Source of the DNA: an uncultured Blautia sp.
GTDB taxonomy: Bacteria; Bacillota; Clostridia; Lachnospirales; Lachnospiraceae
Length of the DNA stretch: 64,000 bases
NCBI RefSeq assembly: GCF_934424005.1
Contig: NZ_CAKRXI010000015.1
Coordinates: forward strand, 4,608-68,607
Reading direction: 5' to 3'
Of the stretch, positions 8,175 through 17,249 are shown one piece after another. Under the pieces are notes generated by a model that did no database searches, was not told where the DNA came from, and saw nothing but the letters and a program-made list of their open reading frames with translations. Every line of letters begins with the position of its first letter. Position 1 is the first letter of the stretch. The translations under genes and the position numbers were made by a program.

Positions 8175-9095
8175 TTACTGAAGCAATCCACTGTATACAT
8201 ATCCGGTCTGACCATCATATTCAATCTGGATCCAGTCACCTTCCTGACCCATTTTCTGAACCTGATCCCCTTCGTCAAGACCACCAATAATTTCACTGTC
8301 ACTATTTGCTTCAGCTCTGACATTACACCCTTCTGTAACTGTCAGCATCGTGCCGTCTGCACTCGTCTCAGAAGAAGAAGTATCTGCTTCTTCACCCAGT
8401 CCGTCAAGGAACTGTGCAAGAGCTGTGTCATCCTTCTGTGCCTGCTCATATTCCGCCTGCACCTCAGCTGTAAGCTTCTTTACATCTTCATCAGATTTCA
8501 GCGAATCCATATAAGCGGAAACTGTTGTGTTCTGTTCAAGGTCACCCAATATTCTATAGGTACCATCGCTGTCTTTTACAACATAAGAACTCCAAAGAGA
8601 CGGTGCCGGTGTATCAATCCCCTTACAGATGAAACTTCCTTTCGTATATACAACATACGAATTATCATCCAGTCCTTTCTTCATATACACTTTGCTGACT
8701 TGATATCCTTCAATATAATCCTTTGCATTTGTAATTCTGGATTCATCAGAAGGTGTCAGATTATTTACCAGTGTTCTTAATGTCGTAATATCTTTTTCCC
8801 CTAAAGCCTTGTAGTAGCTGTTCATAAGTGCAGTAACTTCTTCACTGCCATCCTCCAAGGGATTCGTGTCTTCTTCTTTCTTCCCGTCGTTTGTCTCCCC
8901 ATCATCTTCCGGAGAAGAAGGATCATTTCCCTGGCTGTTGTCCTGTGCTGTAGTTTGTTCTCCGTCCGAAGTCCCCTTTCCACTTCCGGTACAAGCACGT
9001 ATGCTAAAGAACAATACAGCTACGATTATCAAAATCACTCCGCCAAGCATAAAATAGCGAAGGTTATCTGATAACCATTCCCTGAAATTATCCAA
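8175..9095 (-). CDS. Membrane-anchored protein with C-terminal bacterial SH3 domain
   Basis: This 306-aa protein has a short cytoplasmic start, one membrane helix (residues 15-35, FMLGGVILIIVAVLFFSI), and an acidic Ser/Gly/Asp/Glu linker. A middle domain (about 85-225) resembles the accessory domains of Gram-positive envelope proteins. The C-terminal SH3 fold (about 245-306) carries VTEGCNVRAEANSDSEIIGGLDEGD and WIQIEYDGQTGYVYSGLL. SH3 domains of this type usually bind cell wall. The start codon is TTG, chosen because AAGGAGG lies about 7 bases upstream and the reading frame fits. It lies just downstream of tRNA-Arg and may be read from the tRNA promoter. Confidence 0.8.
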   Translation of the reverse strand: MDNFREWLSDNLRYFMLGGVILIIVAVLFFSIRACTGSGKGTSDGEQTTAQDNSQGNDPSSPEDDGETNDGKKEEDTNPLEDGSEEVTALMNSYYKALGEKDITTLRTLVNNLTPSDESRITNAKDYIEGYQVSKVYMKKGLDDNSYVVYTKGSFICKGIDTPAPSLWSSYVVKDSDGTYRILGDLEQNTTVSAYMDSLKSDEDVKKLTAEVQAEYEQAQKDDTALAQFLDGLGEEADTSSSETSADGTMLTVTEGCNVRAEANSDSEIIGGLDEGDQVQKMGQEGDWIQIEYDGQTGYVYSGLLQ

Positions 9096-9178
9096 GTTCT
9101 TGTCCTCCTTAATTATTACTGTTCACTTCGTTCACAGTAACTTACAACGCACCGAGGCAGACCCATTACCTCGTGCAA

Positions 9179-9250
9179 CACACCTGAAGGGAATCGAACC
9201 CCCGCACATGGTACCGGAAACCACTGCTCTATCCACTGAGCTACAGGTGC
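9179..9250 (-). tRNA. tRNA-Arg (CCG)
   Basis: On the minus strand the 7-bp acceptor GCACCTG pairs with CAGGTGT, a D arm (GCTC/GAGC) is present, and the anticodon loop TTCCGGT gives CCG. The T arm carries TTCGATT. CCA is not encoded. Confidence 0.9.
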
Positions 9251-9372
9251 AAGCTTTTCCTAAAGCTTTTTATAATATAGCACATATTTGAGTATTTGTA
9301 AAGTTTTTGAATTATTCCTACTTTTTCAACTATTAATTCAGAATATATGCATTTTTGTTTTAATACTACGAT

Positions 9373-10191
9373 TTATACTACTTTCCAGACACGGTAGTTT
9401 TCGGTCTGTCCAAGCACATACATAGTCGTCCCCGACAGATACTCATCCAGCTCCGGCGTTGCGGATATAATATAATCCACTTTACTTCCTCTGACCAAAC
9501 TCTGAAATTCTTCTGCCGGAAGAGAATAATCATGATAATAATAGACTGCTACGATTTTTTTCATCCAATCTTTGATCTTTTTCTTCTTCATAAATTTTTC
9601 TTCTGAAGTTTTTTCAATCTTCTGAAGTATACGACGACTCACATAAGATCTCACATCCGGATCATACTGCCTGTAAACAAGAAGCAGACCATCACTCAGT
9701 ATTCTTGGCTGTTCAATTCCTTCACTGTGCATAATACTGGAAAGATCCAGAATCTCCTGTCCGATAAAATACGCATTGGTTGCCTTTTTATATGGAAAAT
9801 CTTCTGTTCCCTTGAAAACAGGAATTCCCAGTGTTACGATCAATGCAAGACAGATTCCACCCGTCAAAATCCGTAGCCATGTTTTTGCAGATGCAAAAAT
9901 GAGTAAAGTCAGAGCATAACCTATTGTAATAAAGAAGACAATGATCCACAGAAATCTGACAAAACGTGTTCCAAATCCAAATATATCCAGAAGGACTTTC
10001 ACAACAAACGGATTAAAGATCGTAAGACATTCTGTTACAAAAACACCGATAAATAATTTTCGATCTCCTTTTTTTCCAAGAAACCAGATTAGAATCATCG
10101 CCACCGGATAAAGGATCCAAATCGGATTGTTTCCCGTATAGGTCTGGAGGGACTGTATCAGAAACTGTATTGTTTCATTTAAATTTTCCAA
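9373..10191 (-). CDS. Multi-pass membrane protein of unknown function
   Basis: I do not recognise a family. The 272-aa product has about four membrane helices in its first half (for example IWILYPVAMILIWFLG, LWIIVFFITIGYALTLLIF and ILTGGICLALIVTLGI). A soluble C-terminal half follows, with VDYIISATPELDEYLSG and YVLGQTENYRVWKVV, which looks like the outer domain of some glycosyltransferase-like membrane proteins. It lies 15 bp after the next membrane gene and shares its transcript, so the two probably work together. Both lie downstream of the xdh genes. Confidence 0.6.
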   Translation of the reverse strand: MENLNETIQFLIQSLQTYTGNNPIWILYPVAMILIWFLGKKGDRKLFIGVFVTECLTIFNPFVVKVLLDIFGFGTRFVRFLWIIVFFITIGYALTLLIFASAKTWLRILTGGICLALIVTLGIPVFKGTEDFPYKKATNAYFIGQEILDLSSIMHSEGIEQPRILSDGLLLVYRQYDPDVRSYVSRRILQKIEKTSEEKFMKKKKIKDWMKKIVAVYYYHDYSLPAEEFQSLVRGSKVDYIISATPELDEYLSGTTMYVLGQTENYRVWKVV

Positions 10192-10206
10192 TCATTCTTC
10201 CTCCTT

Positions 10207-11250
10207 TTATACCAGGTGGCTGATCAGCATCCAAAATGCTGATGGCAGCAACACAATTATATATCTTTTCAGCAGATGCCACTGTTTTTTCAGTATTCCA
10301 TCACATAAAACATACGGAAATAATGTAGCCCCGATCATACATGGCACAATAAACAGTGCAGAATTACTGAACGCAATTCCACCTGTTCCACACAGAAACA
10401 GTCCGCACCATGGCCACAGACTCGTCTCCTTTCTGTATATTGCCAGACAGAATCCAAAAATCACAGTCATATACAGATATGCAATGATTGCTTTTCCTTC
10501 ATAAGTTCGATATGCAAAATACTGAGAAACCCCACCAAGACTGTACGAAAACAAAAGCACCAGATCTGCCAGTATCACAAACACTGTTTTTTCTGCTTCC
10601 TTTTTCTTAAAAAATCCATTTGCACACTGGTACAGTCCCATCTCAAAAAGAATCACCATCGCAATCGTAAAGCTCCATTTACGTTCCATAAGTGGATGAA
10701 TATTCAGTACCTGATAAACAATTGCACTCTGCAACGTATCTGTATTCATAATATAGAACTGTTCCGGTGCCTCCAACAGGGTTCCTGAATAAGGTGCCAC
10801 TCTGTCCAGTGTATTAGAATACACGGATGCTACCGGCAGTCCAATATAATTGTTTGAATCATACGTTGACAGTGTATTGGTATTAAATCCAAGCAACACT
10901 GCGAGACCTACTGCTGCCAGCAACAGAATAAGCACAGATATATTCTTTTGCGTACTGCCCGGTATTGTCCTGACACTGTCTGCCAGAACTCTCCGTCTTT
11001 TCCATATTACAAAGAGAAAGAGAAGGATCAGCAGGCATCCCCAGATTACCGTCAACTGTTTCAGCGAACAGCACAGATATTTCATTGGAAATGCCACAAT
11101 CTCAAACAGAGTATAATAAAGCAAAAATCCGGTAATACACATAATCGGGAATTTCCCTGACTGGAACTTTTCCGGGATCAGTGCTCCAAACACCCAGAAC
11201 ACAACAAGATATCCCACCGCCAGCAGGGTTCCCATTATCATATTTGTCAT
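10207..11250 (-). CDS. Multi-pass membrane protein, DUF6077-like
   Basis: This 347-aa hydrophobic protein has about nine to ten membrane segments. After the first helices it has a loop with STYDSNNYIGLPVASVYSNTLDR and ILLEAPEQFYIMNTDT-like residues, and later a GGVSQYFAYRTYEGKAIIAYLY stretch. This resembles Lachnospiraceae DUF6077 proteins, which look like membrane glycosyltransferases; that name is from memory. Its ATG overlaps the xdhA stop in an ATGA (11247-11250), so it is translationally coupled to the molybdenum hydroxylase operon. A link in function is not evident. Confidence 0.6.
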   Translation of the reverse strand: MTNMIMGTLLAVGYLVVFWVFGALIPEKFQSGKFPIMCITGFLLYYTLFEIVAFPMKYLCCSLKQLTVIWGCLLILLFLFVIWKRRRVLADSVRTIPGSTQKNISVLILLLAAVGLAVLLGFNTNTLSTYDSNNYIGLPVASVYSNTLDRVAPYSGTLLEAPEQFYIMNTDTLQSAIVYQVLNIHPLMERKWSFTIAMVILFEMGLYQCANGFFKKKEAEKTVFVILADLVLLFSYSLGGVSQYFAYRTYEGKAIIAYLYMTVIFGFCLAIYRKETSLWPWCGLFLCGTGGIAFSNSALFIVPCMIGATLFPYVLCDGILKKQWHLLKRYIIVLLPSAFWMLISHLV

Positions 11251-13556
11251 GAATTTTCGTCGGTTCCTTTCTTTTTCAGGATTCCCATCGCTATTTTTTC
11301 AGGTGTGATCGGAAGTTCTCGAAACCGTACTCCGGTTGCATTATAAATAGCTTCCGCAAGCACCGGACATGGTGTATCGATCACAAGTTCTCCGATAGAT
11401 TTGGCTCCAAACGGTCCACTCTCTTCATAACTGCTTTCAAAATCCACTCGGATCTTTCCGATATCCATTCTGGTTGGAATCTTATACTGCATAAAGGAGT
11501 TATTTCGGATTTTTCCTTTATCGGTATACTGTACGTCTTCAAAAAGGGCCATACCAATTCCCTGCGCAATGCCACCTTCTGTCTGTACACGTGCCAGATT
11601 CGGATTGATCGGGGTACCACAGTCAACGACTGCCACGTAATCCAGCACATCCACCTCACCTGTCTCTGTATCCACCTCAACTTCTGCCATGCCAACCATA
11701 AACGGCGGCGGTGACAACGGTGAAGAATGCTGTTTGACCACCTGCAGTTCAATATTATTAAAGAAGGTGCCTTTCAACGCCACCTGTTCCAGAGAAACTT
11801 TTTTCTCTTCTTCCTCATCCTCATCCACAAATACATACGAACCGTCAAACGCAACCTTATCTACATCTGTTCCCAACATCTGTGCACCAACTTCACATAT
11901 TTTACCTCGAAGCTCTTTGCAGGCTTTCATGACTGCCATACCTGTCGTATAAGTAGTGGCGGATGCATAAGATCCTGAATCATATGGTGAAATATCAGTA
12001 TCTACACTGAATACAACAATGTTTTCCATCGGAGTTTCCAGACAGTCAGCCGCGATCTGCGCCATGATCGTATCACAGCCAGTTCCCATATCCGTACATC
12101 CAAGTGCAAGAGTATATGAACCATCCTCGTTCAATTTGATATCTGCACCACCAACATCAACACCGGCAATAGAAGATCCCTGCATGGCCATTGCCACTCC
12201 GACTCCACGGACTTTACCATTTCCCATATCACGGAATGGATACTTAGAATCCCAGTCCATCATTTCTTTTGCTCTGGCCATACATTTATCCATCGTACAA
12301 CTCTGTGCATAAGGTACATCCGGATAACCCGGAAGCGGTCCACCTTCAACTGGCATGTTTAATTCCTTGATTCTTACCGGATCCATTCCCATTTTGTGAG
12401 CCAGCTCATTTACTGCAGATTCAACAGCAAAAATTCCCTGCGTTGCACCATATCCACGATAAGCCCCTGCTGCCTGCACATTCGTATAAACAACATCAAA
12501 TGCAAAACGATAAGCTTCTGTGTGTCTGTAAAGGCCAATTGATTTGTGTCCGCTCAGTCCCACTGTAGTAGAACTGTGTTCACCATAAGCCCCCGTATTA
12601 GACAACGTATAGACATCAATTGCTCTAATGATACCATTTTCATCTGCACCTGCACGCACGGTAATTTCCATTTCATGGCGTGGTGAGGAGCAGATCATAG
12701 ATTCATACCTGGAAAAGATCATCTTGGACGGACGACCGGTCTTCCATGTAACAATTGCCGGATAAATTTCACTGACGGAAGTCTGTTTTGCTCCAAATCC
12801 TCCACCAATTCGTGGTTTGATAACACGCACTTTGGAGGCCGGAATATCCAGTGCTCTTCCAACAATTCGTCTTACGTGGAAAGGAATCTGCGTAGAAGAA
12901 AGTACGATCAGTCTTCCAAAATGATCCATATAACAGGCTGTACGGAAGGTTTCCATCATAGTCTGCTGGTTCGCTCTGGTATGATAAGTATGTTCTACTG
13001 TGTATTTGCATTCGCTGAGCACCTTGTCCACATCTCCATGCTCTTCCAGTGCAGTTGCACACAGATTTCTCTTATGGTCTCCACCAAGCGGAATCTTTAG
13101 TTTCCAGTCTTCTTCCGGATGTACAAGAATCGGATTATCTTTTGCTTTATGCATATCCAATACTGGTGCTTCCACTCGATATTGTACCTTAATTCTTTTT
13201 AATGCTTTGTCTACTGCATCTTCTGTCTCTCCTGCTACAATTGCAACCGCATCTCCGATAAATCGAACATGACGATCCAGAATCAGGCGATCATCCGGGC
13301 TCATTTCCGGTGCAGTTTGTCCTGCCAGAGTAAAACGCTTCTGTGGAACATCTTTATAAGTAAGAACACATGCGATACCTGCAACTTTTTCTGCATTTCC
13401 GGTCTTGATCTCTTCTACCCATGCATTTGCATACGGACTTCTTAATATCTTAACGATCAGGCAGTCCTTTGGTGCCAGATCATCCGTATAAACTGGTTTT
13501 CCTGTCACCAGCGACATTGCATCTGTTTTACGTACAGGCTGATTTACATATTTCAT
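11247..13556 (-). CDS. xdhA: Xanthine dehydrogenase-type molybdenum-binding subunit
   Basis: The 769-aa large subunit of a xanthine oxidase-family hydroxylase binds molybdopterin-cytosine dinucleotide and carries the substrate site. It shows the N-terminal a/b hammerhead domain, then IGGGFGAKQ, the AAGAYRGYGATQ loop and, near the C-terminus, GPFGAKSIGEL, whose Glu fits the catalytic base. The natural substrate may be hypoxanthine, xanthine or another N-heterocycle. It is third in the order FAD, Fe-S, Mo subunits and starts 2 bp after xdhC with AGGAGG upstream. It has no UGA codon that would point to selenocysteine. Confidence 0.88.
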   Translation of the reverse strand: MKYVNQPVRKTDAMSLVTGKPVYTDDLAPKDCLIVKILRSPYANAWVEEIKTGNAEKVAGIACVLTYKDVPQKRFTLAGQTAPEMSPDDRLILDRHVRFIGDAVAIVAGETEDAVDKALKRIKVQYRVEAPVLDMHKAKDNPILVHPEEDWKLKIPLGGDHKRNLCATALEEHGDVDKVLSECKYTVEHTYHTRANQQTMMETFRTACYMDHFGRLIVLSSTQIPFHVRRIVGRALDIPASKVRVIKPRIGGGFGAKQTSVSEIYPAIVTWKTGRPSKMIFSRYESMICSSPRHEMEITVRAGADENGIIRAIDVYTLSNTGAYGEHSSTTVGLSGHKSIGLYRHTEAYRFAFDVVYTNVQAAGAYRGYGATQGIFAVESAVNELAHKMGMDPVRIKELNMPVEGGPLPGYPDVPYAQSCTMDKCMARAKEMMDWDSKYPFRDMGNGKVRGVGVAMAMQGSSIAGVDVGGADIKLNEDGSYTLALGCTDMGTGCDTIMAQIAADCLETPMENIVVFSVDTDISPYDSGSYASATTYTTGMAVMKACKELRGKICEVGAQMLGTDVDKVAFDGSYVFVDEDEEEEKKVSLEQVALKGTFFNNIELQVVKQHSSPLSPPPFMVGMAEVEVDTETGEVDVLDYVAVVDCGTPINPNLARVQTEGGIAQGIGMALFEDVQYTDKGKIRNNSFMQYKIPTRMDIGKIRVDFESSYEESGPFGAKSIGELVIDTPCPVLAEAIYNATGVRFRELPITPEKIAMGILKKKGTDENS

Positions 13557-13558
13557 TT

Positions 13559-14026
13559 TTATGCGTCCTCCTGTGCTTTTTTATATTTTAAAAACTTGAG
13601 GATACTTGTTGCCTGAGAAACAAACCCAGAACATCTGCACAGATTTCCGGCAAGATATTCCTTGATCTGTTCTTCCGTCGGCTCTTTGATCTCATGAAGC
13701 ATGGCAAATACATTCATAATAAATCCAGGATTACAGAAGCCACACTGTTCTGCACCCTCATTTGCAAGAAAGCTCCCGAATTCCTGTGCTTCTCTCTGCA
13801 TTCCTTCCATCGTCACTACTTTTTTTCCATCAATACGAGCAGCCAATGTGGAACATGAAAGAATCGGTCTGTCTTCAACCAACACTGTACAAAGTCCACA
13901 GTTTGCAGTTTCGCAGCCTCTTTTGACGCTATAACATCCTTTTTCTCTCAGAAAATCAATCAGCAACATTCCAGGCTCGATTTCTTCCTGTCGGTAAACT
14001 CCGTTCAGCCAGAAACTAATATTCAT
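13559..14026 (-). CDS. xdhC: Xanthine dehydrogenase-type 2x[2Fe-2S] subunit
   Basis: This 155-aa electron-transfer subunit has a plant-type [2Fe-2S] domain with the cysteines CETANCGLC...C. A second, helical [2Fe-2S] domain has CGFCNPG and CRC. It passes electrons from the molybdenum site to FAD. It overlaps the FAD-subunit gene by 11 bp and is followed directly by the molybdenum subunit. Length and motif order are normal for the family. Confidence 0.93.
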   Translation of the reverse strand: MNISFWLNGVYRQEEIEPGMLLIDFLREKGCYSVKRGCETANCGLCTVLVEDRPILSCSTLAARIDGKKVVTMEGMQREAQEFGSFLANEGAEQCGFCNPGFIMNVFAMLHEIKEPTEEQIKEYLAGNLCRCSGFVSQATSILKFLKYKKAQEDA

Positions 14027-14834
14027 TCTTCATTCCTCCTACTGCTTCCCAGGTTCTTCTTATCAATACCTTTACCAGAAGAGTCCTGTATTCTGCGGAA
14101 GCCCGCATATTACCTGCTGTAGTCACATGTTCTGCCGCATATTCAGTAAACTTTTCAATTGCTTCTCCGCGCTGTTTGTTGGTCATATGCTTGAAATTTT
14201 TAAGGATACTTTCCTTATCTTCCACAACAACCGCACGTGCCGGTCTCGCACCAATAACAGTTCTCACTTCTTCGCCGATCAGAGACGCCGCACAAGTCAG
14301 TACCGGAAAATCCGTCTTTGAATTTCGCTGACTCATATAACAGACAAACAACGGCTGTTTACGTACAATGATATTCACAAGAATATCATTATCTTTTTTA
14401 CGGTTTACAAATTCTGTCAGTGGAATTCTTCCTGCATCATACAATTCCACCCATGTATCCATTGCCAGAAACATTGTCAGTACATCCGAGAATCCATACC
14501 GTCCCCAGATACTTCCTCCAATTGTTGCACAGTTTCGAAACTGTACGCCAACTATATGGCGCAGACTTTCTCTGACTGCTCCATGTGTATACTCATTCAG
14601 TCTCTCATTTATTTCAAGTTCTCTCAGCGGTGTCATGCAACCGATCACAAACTCATCATCTGTTTCCTGCACTGTATCCAGCCCCAGGCCGGAAAGATCG
14701 ATCGCTGTAGAAATATTACGATTTCCCATCTTCAGCCAGACCATACCGCCAAGAACAAGTGCTGTTTTTTTCTGATTCAGTTCATACGCTTCTGCAATGC
14801 TTTTTACCTTCACATAGCTTTTAATCTTTAGCAT
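14016..14834 (-). CDS. xdhB: Xanthine dehydrogenase-type FAD-binding subunit
   Basis: The 272-aa subunit has the FAD_binding_5 fold with VLGGMVWLKMG near residue 30 and CATIGGSIWGRYGFSDVL near 125, then a CO-dehydrogenase flavoprotein C-terminal domain. It takes electrons from the Fe-S subunit and hands them to NAD or another acceptor. The start at 14834 (MLKIKSYVK) is preferred, with AAAGGA 12 bases upstream. A longer frame to 14885 has no ribosome site. It is the first gene of the xdh operon. Confidence 0.85.
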   Translation of the reverse strand: MLKIKSYVKVKSIAEAYELNQKKTALVLGGMVWLKMGNRNISTAIDLSGLGLDTVQETDDEFVIGCMTPLRELEINERLNEYTHGAVRESLRHIVGVQFRNCATIGGSIWGRYGFSDVLTMFLAMDTWVELYDAGRIPLTEFVNRKKDNDILVNIIVRKQPLFVCYMSQRNSKTDFPVLTCAASLIGEEVRTVIGARPARAVVVEDKESILKNFKHMTNKQRGEAIEKFTEYAAEHVTTAGNMRASAEYRTLLVKVLIRRTWEAVGGMKNEY

Positions 14835-14954
14835 CTGTGTACCGATTCCTTTCTTATTCATCCAAACTTCAATATGTATAGGCATATGTTATTTAATTTT
14901 AGCAGAAATTTTATCATTTTTCCATAGAAACAATTTATTCTGTGAAACATGCAT

Positions 14955-15012
14955 AAAAAAGCCCTGTCCTTAACAACAGTTTTTACAACTAACTGTTGAA
15001 AAGGAAAGGGCT
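14955..15012 (-). terminator. Terminator after leuA
   Basis: On the minus strand a long hairpin pairs AGCCCT and TCCTT with AAGGA and AGGGCT, with an inner CAACAGT/ACTGTTG stem. Six T residues (14955-14960) follow. Confidence 0.9.
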
Positions 15013-15025
15013 GTTCTGATTGTGA

Positions 15026-16681
15026 TTATCGGTTGTTGATTGCAGTTACCAGCGCATCAATGGATGCACGAATGATATCCGGATCAACGCCAGCACCCCA
15101 GGAAAGTGTTCCGTCCGGTTTCTGGATACCTACATATGCGATTGCCTTGGAACTACTGCTCTTTTCGAGTGCATGCTCCTGATAGGTTACCAGCGTAAAT
15201 TTCATTTCGTATGCCTTCTTCAGTGCATTGCTGACCGCATCCAGACGTCCGTTTCCGGTTGCCTCTGTAATAATAGTCTTTCCGTTAAAGGTAGATGTTA
15301 CCTGTGTCGTAATGCCTCCATCTTTCTGCTGGAAATGCACCTCATTGATACTATATGGTTCTACAACATTCTCAAATGTAGATTTAAACAGATTAAAGAT
15401 TTCATCCGGATGAAGTTCTTTATGGCTGTGATCGGAAACAGCTTTTGCTGCATACCCCATAGCTTCACGCATCTTAGGCGGCAGGTTCAGGCCGTATTTT
15501 GTTTCCAGAATATAGCCAACTCCACCTTTACCTGACTGACTGTTGATACGAATAACATCTGCATCGTAATTTCTTCCAACATCAGTCGGATCGATCGGCA
15601 GATATGGTACCGTCCAGCGATTCGGATCTTTTTCATCTCTCCAGTGCATTCCTTTTGCAATTGCATCCTGGTGAGATCCTGAGAATGCCGCAAATACCAG
15701 TGCTCCACTGTATGGACTTCTTTCATCCACTTTCATTCCGGTACATTCTTCATATACTTCACAGATATGTGGCATATCAGAGAAATCCAGTTCCGGATCA
15801 ACTCCCTGTGCAAACATATTCATGGCAAGTGTCACTACATCCACATTTCCTGTACGCTCTCCGTTTCCAAACAACGTACCTTCTACTCTGTCTGCACCAG
15901 CAAGCAGACCAAGTTCAGAGTCTGCAACGCCACATCCACGGTCATTATGTGGATGCTGAGAAAGAATTACATTTTCACGATATTTCATATTCTCACTCAT
16001 GTATTCAATCTGACTCGCATACACATGTGGCATAGACAGTTCTACAGTTACAGGCAGATTAATGATTGCCTTATTCTCCGGTGTTGGCTGCCATACATCA
16101 AGAACTGCATTACATACTTCCAATGCATATTCAGGTTCTGTTCCGGTAAAACTTTCCGGGCTGTATTCAAACTGGAAATTCCCCTCTGTTTCATCAGCCA
16201 GTTCTTTCAGAAGCTTGGCACCATCGACAGCAATTTTCAGGATCTCTTCTTTTGATTTTCTGAATACCTGCTCACGCTGTGCTACAGATGTTGAGTTATA
16301 AACATGCACGATTGCCTTCGGCGCACCTTTGACCGCTTCAAAAGTCTTACGGATAATGTGTTCTCTGGCCTGTGTCAGAACCTGAATCGTTACATCATCC
16401 GGAATAAGATTCTGCTCGATCAGTGTACGTACAAATGTATACTCTGTTTCAGAAGCTGCCGGAAAACCTACCTCAATTTCTTTAAATCCGATTTTTACAA
16501 GAAGTTTGAAAAACTCGATTTTCTGTTCCAGACTCATCGGAATGACCAGTGCCTGGTTTCCGTCACGAAGGTCTACGCTGCACCAGATCGGAGCTTTGTC
16601 CACATATTCCTTCTCTGCCCATTTCATACATTTCATTGGCGGCATATAATACTGTCTCTGGTATTTTGTTACGTTTTTCAT
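15026..16681 (-). CDS. leuA: 2-isopropylmalate synthase (LeuA type 2)
   Basis: The 551-aa enzyme joins acetyl-CoA and 2-oxoisovalerate in the first step of leucine synthesis. The TIM-barrel starts with WCSVDLRDGNQAL, metal ligands are in LSQHPHNDRGCG, and a C-terminal LeuA dimer/allosteric domain includes the GNGRLDAVSNAL region. The alpha-subdomain order fits the LeuA2 type found in many Clostridia. The ATG at 16681 has AGGAGG 7 bases upstream. A frame running back to 16756 would enter the leader terminator and is rejected. It is preceded by a T-box, so it is probably induced when leucyl-tRNA is uncharged. Confidence 0.95.
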   Translation of the reverse strand: MKNVTKYQRQYYMPPMKCMKWAEKEYVDKAPIWCSVDLRDGNQALVIPMSLEQKIEFFKLLVKIGFKEIEVGFPAASETEYTFVRTLIEQNLIPDDVTIQVLTQAREHIIRKTFEAVKGAPKAIVHVYNSTSVAQREQVFRKSKEEILKIAVDGAKLLKELADETEGNFQFEYSPESFTGTEPEYALEVCNAVLDVWQPTPENKAIINLPVTVELSMPHVYASQIEYMSENMKYRENVILSQHPHNDRGCGVADSELGLLAGADRVEGTLFGNGERTGNVDVVTLAMNMFAQGVDPELDFSDMPHICEVYEECTGMKVDERSPYSGALVFAAFSGSHQDAIAKGMHWRDEKDPNRWTVPYLPIDPTDVGRNYDADVIRINSQSGKGGVGYILETKYGLNLPPKMREAMGYAAKAVSDHSHKELHPDEIFNLFKSTFENVVEPYSINEVHFQQKDGGITTQVTSTFNGKTIITEATGNGRLDAVSNALKKAYEMKFTLVTYQEHALEKSSSSKAIAYVGIQKPDGTLSWGAGVDPDIIRASIDALVTAINNR

Positions 16682-16740
16682 GTTTTTTCCTCCTGTTTCT
16701 CTAACATATAAATTCTCTGTATGTTTTCTGTTTCTGAACA

Positions 16741-17046
16741 AAAAAAAATCTCTCATCTCTACAGACTACTGTAAGAGACGAAAGACATCTGTCTTCGCGG
16801 TACCACTCTTATTTATGAACGGTTCATACACTCATGGGATACGGAATATTTTGTATAATTCTTATATCCTCTCCATATAACGGTGGATACCGTCTGCGCC
16901 TACTTTCCGGATATTCGTGAGTTCGGACAGATGCTCCAAGGCGAGTTCCATGACTTCTTTCTACTGTCTCACACCACCCGACAGTTCTCTGTGCTCCGGT
17001 CCTCATGTACTATTCCTCATCAAAGCATTTTGCATATTTTTTCGAT
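16741..17046 (-). promoter_or_regulatory. T-box leader (leucine), with terminator
   Basis: The minus-strand leader holds the T-box core GTGGTACCGCG (about 16796-16806), an upstream stem I with an AGTA-type motif, and a candidate specifier CTC (Leu) at 16943-16945 in the context GGAACTCGCC. A terminator (stem TACAG/CTGTA with flanks) ends in eight T residues at 16741-16748. Uncharged tRNA-Leu would stabilise the antiterminator and allow leuA expression. The specifier assignment is an inference. Confidence 0.9.
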
Positions 17047-17052
17047 GACTAA

Positions 17053-17081
17053 AGACTAACATGTCCACTGCTCCTTGTCAA
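17053..17081 (-). promoter_or_regulatory. Promoter of the T-box-leuA transcript
   Basis: TTGACA (17076-17081) and TAGTCT (17053-17058) are separated by 17 bases on the minus strand, directly before the T-box leader. Confidence 0.75.
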
Positions 17082-17109
17082 GAGTGAATTTTTGTCTCAG
17101 TCTTTCTGG

Positions 17110-17146
17110 TTCAATCGGGGCAACAGGATTTGAACCTGCGACCTCA
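17110..17146. repeat. Attachment-site copy (tRNA-Pro 3' fragment)
   Basis: These 37 bases match 24827-24863 exactly and include the last 32 bases of a tRNA-Pro gene with its T arm. The rest of the tRNA is missing here, as expected for the distal att site of an island integrated at a tRNA 3' end. Confidence 0.9.
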
Positions 17147-17208
17147 CGGGAATTTAGCAAAATTGCCAGACCTTGATTTTACTGGTTTTTTCGACTGTGC
17201 AAAAAAAG

Positions 17209-17229
17209 CGTAATCATCGACGTAATCAT
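17209..17229. repeat. Short direct repeats near the att site
   Basis: CGTAATCAT occurs twice (17209-17217 and 17221-17229) with a 12-base period, between the att copy and the integrase. It could be an integrase arm-type site, by position only. Confidence 0.45.
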
Positions 17230-17249
17230 TTTGGGCAAAAAAGTGCCAT

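Noticed and set aside
11247..13556. Selenocysteine-type molybdenum hydroxylase
   Set aside because: The frame is open without internal UGA, and no SECIS-like need is seen. A labile selenium ligand cannot be judged from sequence.
16682..16756. N-terminal extension of LeuA (MRDFFLFRNRK...)
   Set aside because: It overlaps the T-box terminator, and the internal ATG at 16681 has an AGGAGG site and fits family length.
17110..17146. A second functional tRNA-Pro gene
   Set aside because: Only the last 32 bases of the tRNA are present; the 5' part is replaced by unrelated sequence.
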